A stretch of DNA of 10,911 nucleotides, taken from DASZVN01 sp035547055. GTDB lineage: Bacteria; Pseudomonadota; Alphaproteobacteria; Rhizobiales; Methylopilaceae. The DNA is taken from assembly GCA_035547055.1 (NCBI GenBank), contig DASZVN010000183.1, forward strand, positions 1 to 10,911. The letters are read 5' to 3'. The position numbers and the translations under genes were made by a program. The notes beneath the pieces are model-generated. The model saw only the letters and a program-made list of their open reading frames with translations. It did not search any database and was not told the origin of the DNA. Each line of letters starts with the position of its first letter. The first letter of the stretch is position 1. This document shows, piece by piece, positions 1 through 6,690 of the stretch.

Positions 1-1
1 C

Positions 2-460
2 CGCGTGCCGCAGGACCGCGAGCCCTACGTCCAGGACTCCATCCCCTATTGGTGGTCGCCGGTGAAGGACGAGGCGACCGGCCGTTGGATCACGAGCCAC
101 ATCATGAACCAGGACTTCGTCGCCTGGGTCGGCCAGGGCGCAGTGACCGACCGCGGCCGCGAACACCTCGGCCAGAGCGACCGCGGCATCGTCATGATGC
201 GCCGCCGCCTCCAGCAGCAGATCGAGGCCCTCGCCGGCGGCAGCAACGCCCTCAAGGCGGTGATCCGCGACCCGGTCGAGAACGAATGCCTGAAGCTTCC
301 GATCGTCGACCGCGACATCCTGATCGAGGGCCTGCCGCGCGACGCCTTCCAGGCAGCCCAGGCCAAGGCGCCGCGCCAGGGCGAGTTCCCCTTCCTGGTC
401 GGCCAGCCCCCCGAGATCCGCGCCGCATGGCGCGAGGCCATGGGGCTCGCGGCGGACTGA
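2..460 (+). CDS. Rieske-type aromatic ring-hydroxylating oxygenase, alpha subunit (3' end only)
   Basis: The frame is open from the window edge, so the 5' part of the gene, with the Rieske [2Fe-2S] domain and most of the catalytic domain, lies outside. About 152 C-terminal residues are visible. The stretch NQDFVAWVGQG, followed by REHLGQSDRGI and a helix of the type VMMRRRLQQQIEAL, is what I know from the phthalate 4,5-dioxygenase-like branch of Rieske non-heme iron oxygenases. The Asp in NQD sits where that family carries the carboxylate iron ligand, which is inferred. The terminal LVGQPPEIRAAWREAMGL also fits the family. Such enzymes hydroxylate or O-demethylate aromatic acids using electrons from a reductase partner; no reductase is in the window and the substrate cannot be told. 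A GTG at position 5 is only an internal codon. The gene converges on ctpA across a repeat-filled gap. Confidence 0.8.
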   Translation, partial: RVPQDREPYVQDSIPYWWSPVKDEATGRWITSHIMNQDFVAWVGQGAVTDRGREHLGQSDRGIVMMRRRLQQQIEALAGGSNALKAVIRDPVENECLKLPIVDRDILIEGLPRDAFQAAQAKAPRQGEFPFLVGQPPEIRAAWREAMGLAAD

Positions 461-520
461 TGGTTCCGTAAGGTTGGGCATCCGCTTGCCGAGCCCACGA
501 TCATCGCGGTGCGTGTAGAG

Positions 521-605
521 CCCCCTCCACCATGCTTCGCATGGTCCCCCTCCCCCGCTGACGCGGGGGAGGATTGGCGCCCTTGATCATCCCCGTGAAA
601 CGGGG
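521..605. repeat. Cluster of palindromic intergenic repeats (RIME/REP-like)
   Basis: Three perfect hairpins lie in a row. Arms ACCATGC (529-535) and GCATGGT (539-545) enclose TTC. Arms CCTCCCCCGC (549-558) and GCGGGGGAGG (563-572) enclose TGAC. Arms CCCCGT (591-596) and ACGGGG (600-605) enclose GAA. The run CCCCTCCACCATG...GGTCCCCCTC resembles multicopy intergenic palindromes I know from several alphaproteobacterial genomes. It lies between convergent genes, where the hairpins could also act as a bidirectional transcription end, but no T-run follows them. Confidence 0.7.
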
Positions 606-660
606 GAGGTGGCGAGCGCAACGGGCCGGAGGGCCCTTCCGACCAATTAAGGGAAGTCGT

Positions 661-691
661 GGATGTCCGGGCCCAAGGCCGGGCATGACGG
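661..691. repeat. Short imperfect palindrome of the GGATGxCCGGG...CCGGGCATGACGG type
   Basis: TGTCCGGGCC and GGCCGGGCA form an imperfect inverted repeat around CAA, and the unit ends in the CATGACGG typical of a dispersed intergenic repeat in Hyphomicrobiales and relatives. It ends 17 bases short of the ctpA stop codon. Together with the hairpins at 521-605 it fills most of the 247-base gap between the oxygenase and ctpA; I see no gene in that gap. Confidence 0.5.
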
Positions 692-707
692 TGCGGTGGC
701 GGGCCGC

Positions 708-2156
708 CTAGTTCGCGGCGCCGCCCTTCTTCGCCGGGGTGGTCGCCGCGGCGTTGCTCGCGGTCGCGGCGCATTCGGCCGAGACCTTGTCGCCGCCGGC
801 CGGATAGGCCGGGTTGTGCGCCGTGCCGTTCATGAGCTGCAGCGCGAGCTGGAGCTGGACGTCGTCCTTCGGGTTCGGCGGCACATAGGCCGAGGAGCCG
901 CCCTCGTCCTTCTTCTTGGTCGCGTCCGCCGCGGTTCCGGCGCCATTGTCGTTGTCCGCCGCCGGGGGCTTCTCGCCGGTGCCGAGCAGGTGGTGGCGCA
1001 TCGACACCTCGCCCTCGACCAGGTCCTTGCCCTTGAGGTCGGCCGGAACGTTGGGCTCCTTCACGATGTCGGGCGTGATGCCCAGCGCCTGGATCGAGCG
1101 GCCGCACGGCGTGTAGTAGCGCGCGGTCGTCAGCGACAGGGCGCCGTTGCTGCCGAGGGTGATCAGCGTCTGCACCGAGCCCTTGCCGAAGGTGCGGGTG
1201 CCGAGGATGGTCGCCCGGCGGTGGTCCTGCAGCGCGCCGGCGACGATCTCCGACGCCGAGGCCGAGCCGCCGTTGACCAGCACGATCATCGGCTTGTGGT
1301 GGGTGAGGTCGCCCGGCCGCGCGTTGTAGCGCTGAATGTCCTCGGCGTGGCGGCCGCGGGTCGAGACCACCTCGCCGCGGTCGATGAAGTCGTCGACCAC
1401 CTGGATGGCCTGGTCGAGCAGGCCGCCGGGATTGTTGCGGAGGTCGAGGACGTAGCCCTTGAGCTTGTCCTCGGGCACCTTCTTCTGGATGTCGTCGATC
1501 GCCTTCTGCAGCCCGTCGGCGGTCGCCTCCGAGAACGAGGCGATGCGGATATAGCCGATGTCGTTGTCCTCGACCCGGTCGCGCACGACGCGGATGTGGA
1601 TGGTGTCGCGGGTCAGCGTCATCTCGAGCGGCTTGGCCGCGCCCTTGCGCTGGATCGTCAGCGTGATCTTGGTGCCGATCTTGCCGCGCATCTTCTCGAC
1701 GGCCTGGCTGAGGGTCATGCCCTCGACCTTCTGGCCGTCGATCTCGGTGATGACGTCGTTGGCGAGGATGCCGGCGTGCGCCGCCGGGGTGTCGTCGATC
1801 GGGCTGACCACCTTGATCAGGCCGTTCTCCATCGACACCTCGATGCCGAGGCCGCCGAACTCGCCGCGGATGTCGACCTGGCGCTCGCGGTACTGCTTGG
1901 GATCGAGATAGGCCGAATGCGGGTCGAGCGAGGACAGCATGCCCTGGATCGCGCCCTCGATGAGCTGCTTCTCGTCCGGCTTGTCGACATAGTCGGAGCG
2001 GATGCGCTCGAACACGTCGCCGAACAGGTTGAGGTAGCGGTAGGTGTCGGCGTTGCCGGCGCCCCAGGCGGGCTCGAGCCCGGGCGCGCGGATGGCGGCG
2101 ACGGCCGCGGCGCCGAGCAGCGCCCCGACGAGAACAAGCGATACTTTCCGCATCAT
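708..2156 (-). CDS. ctpA: Carboxy-terminal processing protease, S41 family, with PDZ domain
   Basis: 482 aa. Periplasmic serine protease that cuts exported proteins near their C-termini. An N-terminal signal or anchor (about 1-24, hydrophobic after MMRK) is followed by the S41 N-terminal helices (about 37-95, with SSLDPHSAYLD), a PDZ domain (about 97-183, GLGIEVS to the TIQRKG strand) and the S41 catalytic core (about 195-360). The Ser/Lys dyad is complete: SASASE at 298-303 with S300, and FGKGSVQ at 323-329 with K325 and Q329, the same 25- and 29-residue spacing as in E. coli Prc. LRNNPGGLLD is the usual core strand. The tail beyond about 400 is Ala/Lys/Pro-rich and probably disordered. The ATG at 2156 overlaps the envC stop as ATGA, with AGAAGG about 7 bases upstream, so translation is coupled; an ATG one codon later is possible. 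The envC-ctpA order is common in proteobacteria, and known CtpA targets include peptidoglycan hydrolases. Confidence 0.95.
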   Translation of the reverse strand: MMRKVSLVLVGALLGAAAVAAIRAPGLEPAWGAGNADTYRYLNLFGDVFERIRSDYVDKPDEKQLIEGAIQGMLSSLDPHSAYLDPKQYRERQVDIRGEFGGLGIEVSMENGLIKVVSPIDDTPAAHAGILANDVITEIDGQKVEGMTLSQAVEKMRGKIGTKITLTIQRKGAAKPLEMTLTRDTIHIRVVRDRVEDNDIGYIRIASFSEATADGLQKAIDDIQKKVPEDKLKGYVLDLRNNPGGLLDQAIQVVDDFIDRGEVVSTRGRHAEDIQRYNARPGDLTHHKPMIVLVNGGSASASEIVAGALQDHRRATILGTRTFGKGSVQTLITLGSNGALSLTTARYYTPCGRSIQALGITPDIVKEPNVPADLKGKDLVEGEVSMRHHLLGTGEKPPAADNDNGAGTAADATKKKDEGGSSAYVPPNPKDDVQLQLALQLMNGTAHNPAYPAGGDKVSAECAATASNAAATTPAKKGGAAN

Positions 2157-3481
2157 CCGCGAACCTTCTCAGAGGAATTGCTGGCCCACCACGGGCCTGG
2201 ATCGACCGCCGCACCATCCTTGCGGAATTCGACATAGAGCACAGGCTGCGTCGCGTCGCCATTGGTCGCCGCCGCGAGTGGCGATCCGGCCTCGCCCATT
2301 TCCGCGACCGGCTCCCCGGTCAGGACGAACTGGCCGAGCTCGACGCTGAGCTTCTTCATGCCGGCCAGGAGCACATGGTAGCCACCGCCGGCGTTCAGGA
2401 TCAAGAGTTGGCCATAGGAGCGAAACGGCCCGGCATAGACCACGCGGCCGTCGCACGGAGATGTGACCTCGGCGCCGGCCCGGGTCGAGATCGAGACGCC
2501 CTTCTGCTCGCCGCCGAATCCGTCGGGATCGCCGAAGCCCTTGATTCTGGTGCCGTTGACCGGCTGGGGCAGGCGGCCGCGCTCGTCGGCGAAGGCGATC
2601 GCCGGGCCGAGCGGGCCTGCCGCCGTGCCCGGCCCCTGCGGCGAACCTTGCCCCGGGCCGGTGCGACCAGCCGCCGCTCCGCCGCCCGGCGCCGCCTGCG
2701 GCGGCGGAGCCGCGGCGCGGGCCTTGGCCATCGCCGCCTCCGAGCGCTGGATCAGATCCTGGAGGTTGGTGACCTCCTTGCCGAGGCTCGCGATCTGGTC
2801 GTGCACGTCGGCGAGCGCCTTCTGGCGGGCGCCGAGCTGGTCCTGCCGCGCCGCGATCAGGACGGTCAGGCGCTTGTGGGCCGCGGCGAGGTCGGCCCGG
2901 CCGGCCTCGAGCTTCTGCTGCTCCGCCGCGACGGCCCGGCGGGTCGCGGCGAGGTCGGCGAGGTCGGCGGCGAGCTGGGTCGCGTCGTCCCGCATCTCGG
3001 GCAGGATGGCGCCGAGCAGGATCGCCGAGCGGATCGACTTGACCGCGTCGCCGGGGCTGACCAGGAGCGCCGGCGGCGGGTGGCGGCCGAGCCGCTCCAG
3101 CCCGGCGAGGAGCTGGGCAATGGTGGTACGCCGGCGCTCCAGCGAGCGGGTGATGTCGGCCTCCTGGGCGTCGAGCCGCGCGAGGTGGTCCTCGCCGGTC
3201 GCGATCGCCTCCTCGACCGAGCGGATCCTGGTGCCGGTCGCGACCAGCTCGCTCGACAGCTCGGCGCGCTCGCCGGAGAGGGCGGCGATGTCGGCGGCGA
3301 TCGCCTTCTGGCTGTCGCGCGAGCGGCTGAGCGCGTTCCGCTTGGCGTCGAGCTGCTGCTTCTGGGCGTCGATCCCGCCGGTCGCCGCCGGCGCATCGGC
3401 CGGCCCGGCCGCCCGCGCCACTGCCATCGCGGCCGCGAGCGCGGCGGCGGCGAGGAGGGCGATCGACGACGTGCGGATCAT
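2153..3481 (-). CDS. EnvC-like murein hydrolase activator (degenerate LytM/M23 domain)
   Basis: 442 aa from the ATG at 3481. It begins with a Sec signal peptide (1-24, cleavage probably after AVARA), then a long coiled coil (about 37-255, regular Ala/Leu/Gln heptads with a break near 131-145), a Pro/Gly-rich linker (about 258-290) and a LytM-like domain (about 305-432). The zinc ligands of active M23 endopeptidases are missing: the HxGxD site reads EQKGVSI and the HLHFE site reads VLYVEF. The end LYVEFRKDGAAVDPGPWW closely parallels E. coli EnvC, which is inactive itself and switches on AmiA/AmiB amidases at the septum under FtsEX control. I infer the same role here; Caulobacter has an EnvC-type protein called LdpF. 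A GTG at 3493 would add four residues before the signal peptide; the ATG gives a more normal signal sequence. There are 81 bases between it and the kinase operon, with no clear promoter, so it may be read partly from upstream. Confidence 0.9.
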   Translation of the reverse strand: MIRTSSIALLAAAALAAAMAVARAAGPADAPAATGGIDAQKQQLDAKRNALSRSRDSQKAIAADIAALSGERAELSSELVATGTRIRSVEEAIATGEDHLARLDAQEADITRSLERRRTTIAQLLAGLERLGRHPPPALLVSPGDAVKSIRSAILLGAILPEMRDDATQLAADLADLAATRRAVAAEQQKLEAGRADLAAAHKRLTVLIAARQDQLGARQKALADVHDQIASLGKEVTNLQDLIQRSEAAMAKARAAAPPPQAAPGGGAAAGRTGPGQGSPQGPGTAAGPLGPAIAFADERGRLPQPVNGTRIKGFGDPDGFGGEQKGVSISTRAGAEVTSPCDGRVVYAGPFRSYGQLLILNAGGGYHVLLAGMKKLSVELGQFVLTGEPVAEMGEAGSPLAAATNGDATQPVLYVEFRKDGAAVDPGPWWASNSSEKVRG

Positions 3482-3562
3482 GGCGCCGGGCACGATTCGG
3501 GCATCGCCGGGAAATTAGCACAGGCCGCCGCCCCAGGCAGCGACCTCGCCGGCACAGGCGGA

Positions 3563-4630
3563 TCAGATCGCGAAGGCGATGGTGACGCGGGTGCCGCGAT
3601 GCGCCGGGTCGATCTCGACCTCCGAGCCGAGGCCGCCGGCCATGGCGTGGATCAGGCGCTGGCCGAGCCCGCTTGCGGACGTCCCGCCGTGGCCCATGCC
3701 GACGCCGTCGTCCTCGACCGAAAGCGCCACCCGGCTCGGCGCGCACTTGGAAAACGCGATGCGGATCGCACCGCAGCTGCCCGCGGGATAGGCGTATTTG
3801 TAGGCGTTGGTCACGAGCTCGGTGACGATGACGCCGACCGAGACCGCCTTGTCGGTCGGGATCGCGAGCGGCGCCGCGGCGACCTCGAGCTGGTGGCGCT
3901 GGCCCTCGGCGGCGAGCGACTGGCTGAGCTCGCCGCACAGCCCTTCGAGATATTTGTCCATCTCGACCATGCCGACGTCCGCCGAGGTGTAGAGCCGCCG
4001 ATGCACCTGCATGATCACCTCGATGCGGTGCTGGGTGTCGAAGAGCGCGTTCTTGGCCGCGGTGTCGGAGACCTGGGCGGCCTGCATCCGGACCAGCGAG
4101 GCGATGATCTGCAGGCTGTTGGCGACGCGGTGGTTGACCTCGCGCAGCAGCATCTCCTGCTGGCCGACCAGCGCCTCGAGCCGGGCATTGGCAGCCCGCA
4201 TCTCGTCCATGGCGCGGTCGCGCTCGCCCTCCAGCCGCACCGCGGTGAGCGCGCTGATCAGGCTCGACCGCAATAGGTCGAAGAAGTCGCGGCCCGAGGC
4301 CTTGATGACGTGGTCCGCGGCGCCGGCCTTGAGCGCGGCCACCGCGATGCGGCTCTCGTCCGACCCGGTGACGTAGACCACCGGCGGCGGATCGGGCAGG
4401 GCGCGGATCCGGGCGAGCGTCGCAAGGCCGTCCTGGCCGGGCATGAAATGATCGAGCGCGACGATGTCGAAGCGGCGCTCGGCGAGGCGCCTCAGTCCGT
4501 CGTCGCCGGTCGCGGCATGCTCCACCGCGAAGCCGTGACGGCCGAGATTGCGCATTACCAGCCGGGCCAGGCCGGCGTCGTCGTCGATGTAAAGGACGTG
4601 GGCCGGCTCGGTGGCCCGCGCGTCGCTCAT
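3563..4630 (-). CDS. Receiver-HisKA_2 sensor histidine kinase
   Basis: 355 aa, with no membrane segment, so cytoplasmic. A receiver domain (about 10-128) has the acidic pocket D16-D18, phospho-acceptor D60 (in IVALDHFMPG), T88 and K110. A short coiled linker (about 130-160) leads to a HisKA_2 dimerisation domain with the phospho-acceptor H167 in LREVNHRVANSLQ. The ATPase domain has the N-box ELVTNAYKYAYP (271-282), the G1 box EDDGVGMG (306-313) and the G2 loop SGLGQRLI (320-327). All phosphotransfer residues are present. This is the reverse of a classical hybrid kinase: the receiver is at the N-terminus and probably gates the kinase. The ATG at 4630 overlaps the stop of the response regulator gene as ATGA and has GGAGG seven bases upstream. 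Kinases of the HWE/HisKA_2 group often phosphorylate the PhyR general stress regulator in alphaproteobacteria; that link is inference here. Confidence 0.93.
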   Translation of the reverse strand: MSDARATEPAHVLYIDDDAGLARLVMRNLGRHGFAVEHAATGDDGLRRLAERRFDIVALDHFMPGQDGLATLARIRALPDPPPVVYVTGSDESRIAVAALKAGAADHVIKASGRDFFDLLRSSLISALTAVRLEGERDRAMDEMRAANARLEALVGQQEMLLREVNHRVANSLQIIASLVRMQAAQVSDTAAKNALFDTQHRIEVIMQVHRRLYTSADVGMVEMDKYLEGLCGELSQSLAAEGQRHQLEVAAAPLAIPTDKAVSVGVIVTELVTNAYKYAYPAGSCGAIRIAFSKCAPSRVALSVEDDGVGMGHGGTSASGLGQRLIHAMAGGLGSEVEIDPAHRGTRVTIAFAI

Positions 4631-5061
4631 GCGTCGACCTCCGGCACCTGGATCACCGACAAGAACAGGCCGAGCTGCCGGATCGCGGTGGCGAAGGATT
4701 CGTAGTTCACGGGCTTCGTGATGTAAACGTTGGCGCCGAGGTCGTAGCAGCGCTTGATCTCGACCTCGTCGTCGGTGGTGGTGAGGATCACGACCGGCGT
4801 GCGCTTGAGCCGCTCGTCGCCTTTGACCCGGGCGAGAATGTCGACCCCCGTCATGTCGGGCAGGTTGAGGTCGAGCAGGACCAGCGCCGGGCTCTTCGCC
4901 AGCGTCCCCTCGCTGTCCTCGAACAGGAATTTCAGCGCGCTCGTGCCGTCGCCGAAATGGCGGATGGCGTTGTAGATACCGGCGCGGCGGATGTTGCGTT
5001 CGATGAGGCGGGCGTGGCCCTCGTCGTCCTCGATCATCACGATGGTAACGGGTCGGCCCAT
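4627..5061 (-). CDS. Single-domain response regulator, Rcp1-like
   Basis: 144 aa, one receiver domain and no output domain. E11, D12 and D13 form the acidic pocket; D64 in LLDLNLPDMTG is the phospho-acceptor; T94 (in ILTTTDDE) and K116 (in YITKPVNYESF) are the switch residues. The DLNLPDMTG and KPVNYESF wording matches the Rcp1-type receivers that partner phytochrome-like and CHASE3 kinases. The start at 5061 has AAGAGGA eight bases upstream and lies inside the last 25 bases of the upstream kinase gene, so it is co-translated with it. It is likely to take phosphate from the CHASE3 kinase and act by protein contact, perhaps on the downstream HisKA_2 kinase, or to serve as a phosphate sink. The partner is inferred from position only. 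Confidence 0.93.
   Translation of the reverse strand: MGRPVTIVMIEDDEGHARLIERNIRRAGIYNAIRHFGDGTSALKFLFEDSEGTLAKSPALVLLDLNLPDMTGVDILARVKGDERLKRTPVVILTTTDDEVEIKRCYDLGANVYITKPVNYESFATAIRQLGLFLSVIQVPEVDA
4638..4642 (-). promoter_or_regulatory. Ribosome binding site of the receiver-HisKA_2 kinase
   Basis: GGAGG on the minus strand, seven bases before the ATG at 4630. It fixes the start at MSDARATEP. The same frame is open much further upstream, but that stretch is only a shadow of the response regulator gene. Confidence 0.75.
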
Positions 5062-6515
5062 GCGGTGGATCCTCTTGGCATGATCTTGGGCAGGGAGATG
5101 CGGAAGGTCGAGCCCGCGCCCGGTTGCGACGTGCAGCTGATGGTGCCGCCGAGGCGGCGCACCAGGGTCTGGACATGGGCGAGGCCGATGCCCTCGCCGG
5201 GCTGGTCCTGCGGGCCGGCGCGGCGGAACAGGTCGAAGATGCGCTCGTGATCGCGGGGCTCGATGCCGCGGCCGTTGTCCTCGACCTCGTACTCGACCCG
5301 GCGGCCGAGGTCGCGGCCGCGCACCACGATCCGCCCGGGCCGCTCGGGGGAAAGATATTTCACCGCGTTGTCGACGAGGTTGCCCATCACCTGCTCGAAG
5401 GCGAGGCGGTCGGTCTCGACCTCGGGCAGCCGCGCGACCTCGACGGTCGCGCCCTGCTCGTCGAGCCGGTGGCGGTTGGCGTCGACGACCGCCTCGACCA
5501 CGGCGGTCGCGTCGACCGGCTCGGCGGTGAAGTTGCGCCGTCCTTCGCGCGAGAGGTGGAGGATCGCGCTGATCAGCCGGTCCATCTTCTCGGTCGAGGT
5601 GCGGATGAAGCCGAGCGCCTCCGGCCATTCCTCCTCGACGATCTTCTGCACCGGCTCGGGCGCCCCCGCCGTGCGGAGCGCGCCGGAAACCTCGTCGAGC
5701 CCGATCCCGAGCTCGCTCGCGAAGCCCATGATGTTGACCAGCGGCGCCCGGAGGTCGTGCGAGACGACATAGGCGAAGCGCTGGATCTCGCGGTTGGCGT
5801 GGAGCACGTCGGCGGTGCGCTCGCGCACCGCCTCCTCGAGGCCCTCGTTCAGCGCCTCGAGGTCGGCCCGAGAGCGGCGCAGCGCATGGAGATAGGCGCG
5901 CACCAGGAGCACCGAGCCGACGCCGAGGAGGAGGATCAGGACCGCGCCGACGATCGACACCGCGACCAGGGCGTCGACGCTGAAGCGCTCCGCCGCGGAG
6001 CGGATCGCGAGCAGCCGGTTCTCCTCGTCGAGCATGTCGGCGCGGAGGTCGCGGAGCGACGCGAGGCTGGTGCCGGCCGACGCGGCGAACTCCCTCCTGG
6101 CGGCGGCGAGGTCGGAGGCGGGATGCGCCAGCGTCTGCTCGATCGAGGCGATGCGGCGCCGGGCCAGGTCGGCGATGCGCGCCGCGCGGTCGCTCTCGAC
6201 CGGGTTGTCGGTGACGAGGCGGGGCAGCGCGTCGAGCGGCTCCCGAAGCGCGGCGATCGCCTCGCGCGCGGCCGTGGCATAGGCGGCATCGCCGCTGAGG
6301 AGGTAGCCCCGCCGGGCCGACTCGGCGCGCTCCAGGAACGCCGAGAAATCGCTGACCGTCGCCTGGACGCCGATGGTGTGGCGGACCCAGGAGGCCTCGT
6401 CCTGCGAGCGCTGGGTCAGCCACACCGCGGTGCCGGCCAGGATCGCCAGCACCGCGAAGCCGAGCGCCAGCATGACGAGCGACGCATAGCCGAAGAAACG
6501 CTGGGAAACCGGCAT
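5037..6515 (-). CDS. Membrane sensor histidine kinase with CHASE3 domain
   Basis: 492 aa. Transmembrane helix 1 (about 9-33), a periplasmic all-helical CHASE3 sensor (about 36-180, with SARRGYLLSGD near 66-76, a hallmark of that domain), transmembrane helix 2 (about 183-206), a coiled linker (about 212-245), HisKA with H253 in FAYVVSHDLRAPL, and HATPase_c with N383 (NLVDNAVKY), G1 box VEDNGRGI (411-418) and G2 box GEGIGLAHV (440-448). It should autophosphorylate on H253 and pass phosphate to the co-encoded receiver; the CHASE3 ligand is unknown. The HDLRAPLVNIMGF motif is of the phytochrome-like kinase type that pairs with Rcp1-like receivers. An AAGG lies five bases before the ATG at 6515. 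It is the first gene of the minus-strand operon, transcribed away from the hydrolase gene across a 175-base control region. Confidence 0.93.
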   Translation of the reverse strand: MPVSQRFFGYASLVMLALGFAVLAILAGTAVWLTQRSQDEASWVRHTIGVQATVSDFSAFLERAESARRGYLLSGDAAYATAAREAIAALREPLDALPRLVTDNPVESDRAARIADLARRRIASIEQTLAHPASDLAAARREFAASAGTSLASLRDLRADMLDEENRLLAIRSAAERFSVDALVAVSIVGAVLILLLGVGSVLLVRAYLHALRRSRADLEALNEGLEEAVRERTADVLHANREIQRFAYVVSHDLRAPLVNIMGFASELGIGLDEVSGALRTAGAPEPVQKIVEEEWPEALGFIRTSTEKMDRLISAILHLSREGRRNFTAEPVDATAVVEAVVDANRHRLDEQGATVEVARLPEVETDRLAFEQVMGNLVDNAVKYLSPERPGRIVVRGRDLGRRVEYEVEDNGRGIEPRDHERIFDLFRRAGPQDQPGEGIGLAHVQTLVRRLGGTISCTSQPGAGSTFRISLPKIMPRGSTAWADPLPS

Positions 6516-6533
6516 ACATACCTTGCGCTGCCA

Positions 6534-6555
6534 TCGTTCCTGCGTGCAGGAACGA
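6534..6555. promoter_or_regulatory. 22-bp near-perfect palindrome in the divergent control region
   Basis: Arms TCGTTCCTGC (6534-6543) and GCAGGAACGA (6546-6555) are exact reverse complements around GT. It starts 18 bases upstream of the kinase start codon and 135 bases before the start of the hydrolase gene. Symmetry with a two-base centre suits a dimeric DNA-binding regulator. Alternatively, in the kinase mRNA it could form a 9-bp hairpin with a 4-base loop just upstream of the ribosome binding site. The regulator is not known. Confidence 0.45.
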
Positions 6556-6675
6556 ACACGGCCGAGCGGCCTCTGATCTGATCATCGCCGGCCGCGGCTG
6601 AACGCCCGATGACTGGCGCATGTGATTGGCGCCGGCCGGAACGTGGTATTGGATGCACCCGAAACGGGCAAGCAC

Positions 6676-6682
6676 GAGGAGG
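6676..6682 (+). promoter_or_regulatory. Ribosome binding site of the FAH-family hydrolase
   Basis: GAGGAGG, eight bases before the ATG at 6691. It decides for that start over the in-frame GTG at 6622, which has no such site and would add 23 residues with no family likeness. Confidence 0.8.
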
Positions 6683-6690
6683 CGCCGTCC

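Noticed and set aside
461..707. CRISPR array in the repeat-rich gap
   Set aside because: The units are different hairpins without equal-length direct repeats or spacers, and no cas gene is near.
46..2262. Minus-strand 738-aa open frame across the oxygenase end, the repeat gap and ctpA
   Set aside because: Arg/Pro/Gly-rich composition and no family motifs; it shadows ctpA in another frame, a common artefact of very high GC content.
2375..4276. Plus-strand 633-aa open frame opposite envC and the HisKA_2 kinase
   Set aside because: It crosses two well-supported minus-strand genes and a gene boundary, with composition that mirrors the reverse strand of coding DNA.
3563..5176. 537-aa version of the HisKA_2 kinase with a long N-terminal extension
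   Set aside because: The extra 182 residues are an out-of-frame reading of the response regulator gene. The ATG at 4630 has a strong ribosome binding site and an ATGA overlap.
6516..6690. EcfG-type general stress promoter (GGAAC...CGTT) in the divergent control region
   Set aside because: GGAAC occurs on both strands, but no CGTT box lies 16-17 bases after it in either direction; the GGAAC at 6549-6553 is part of the palindrome.
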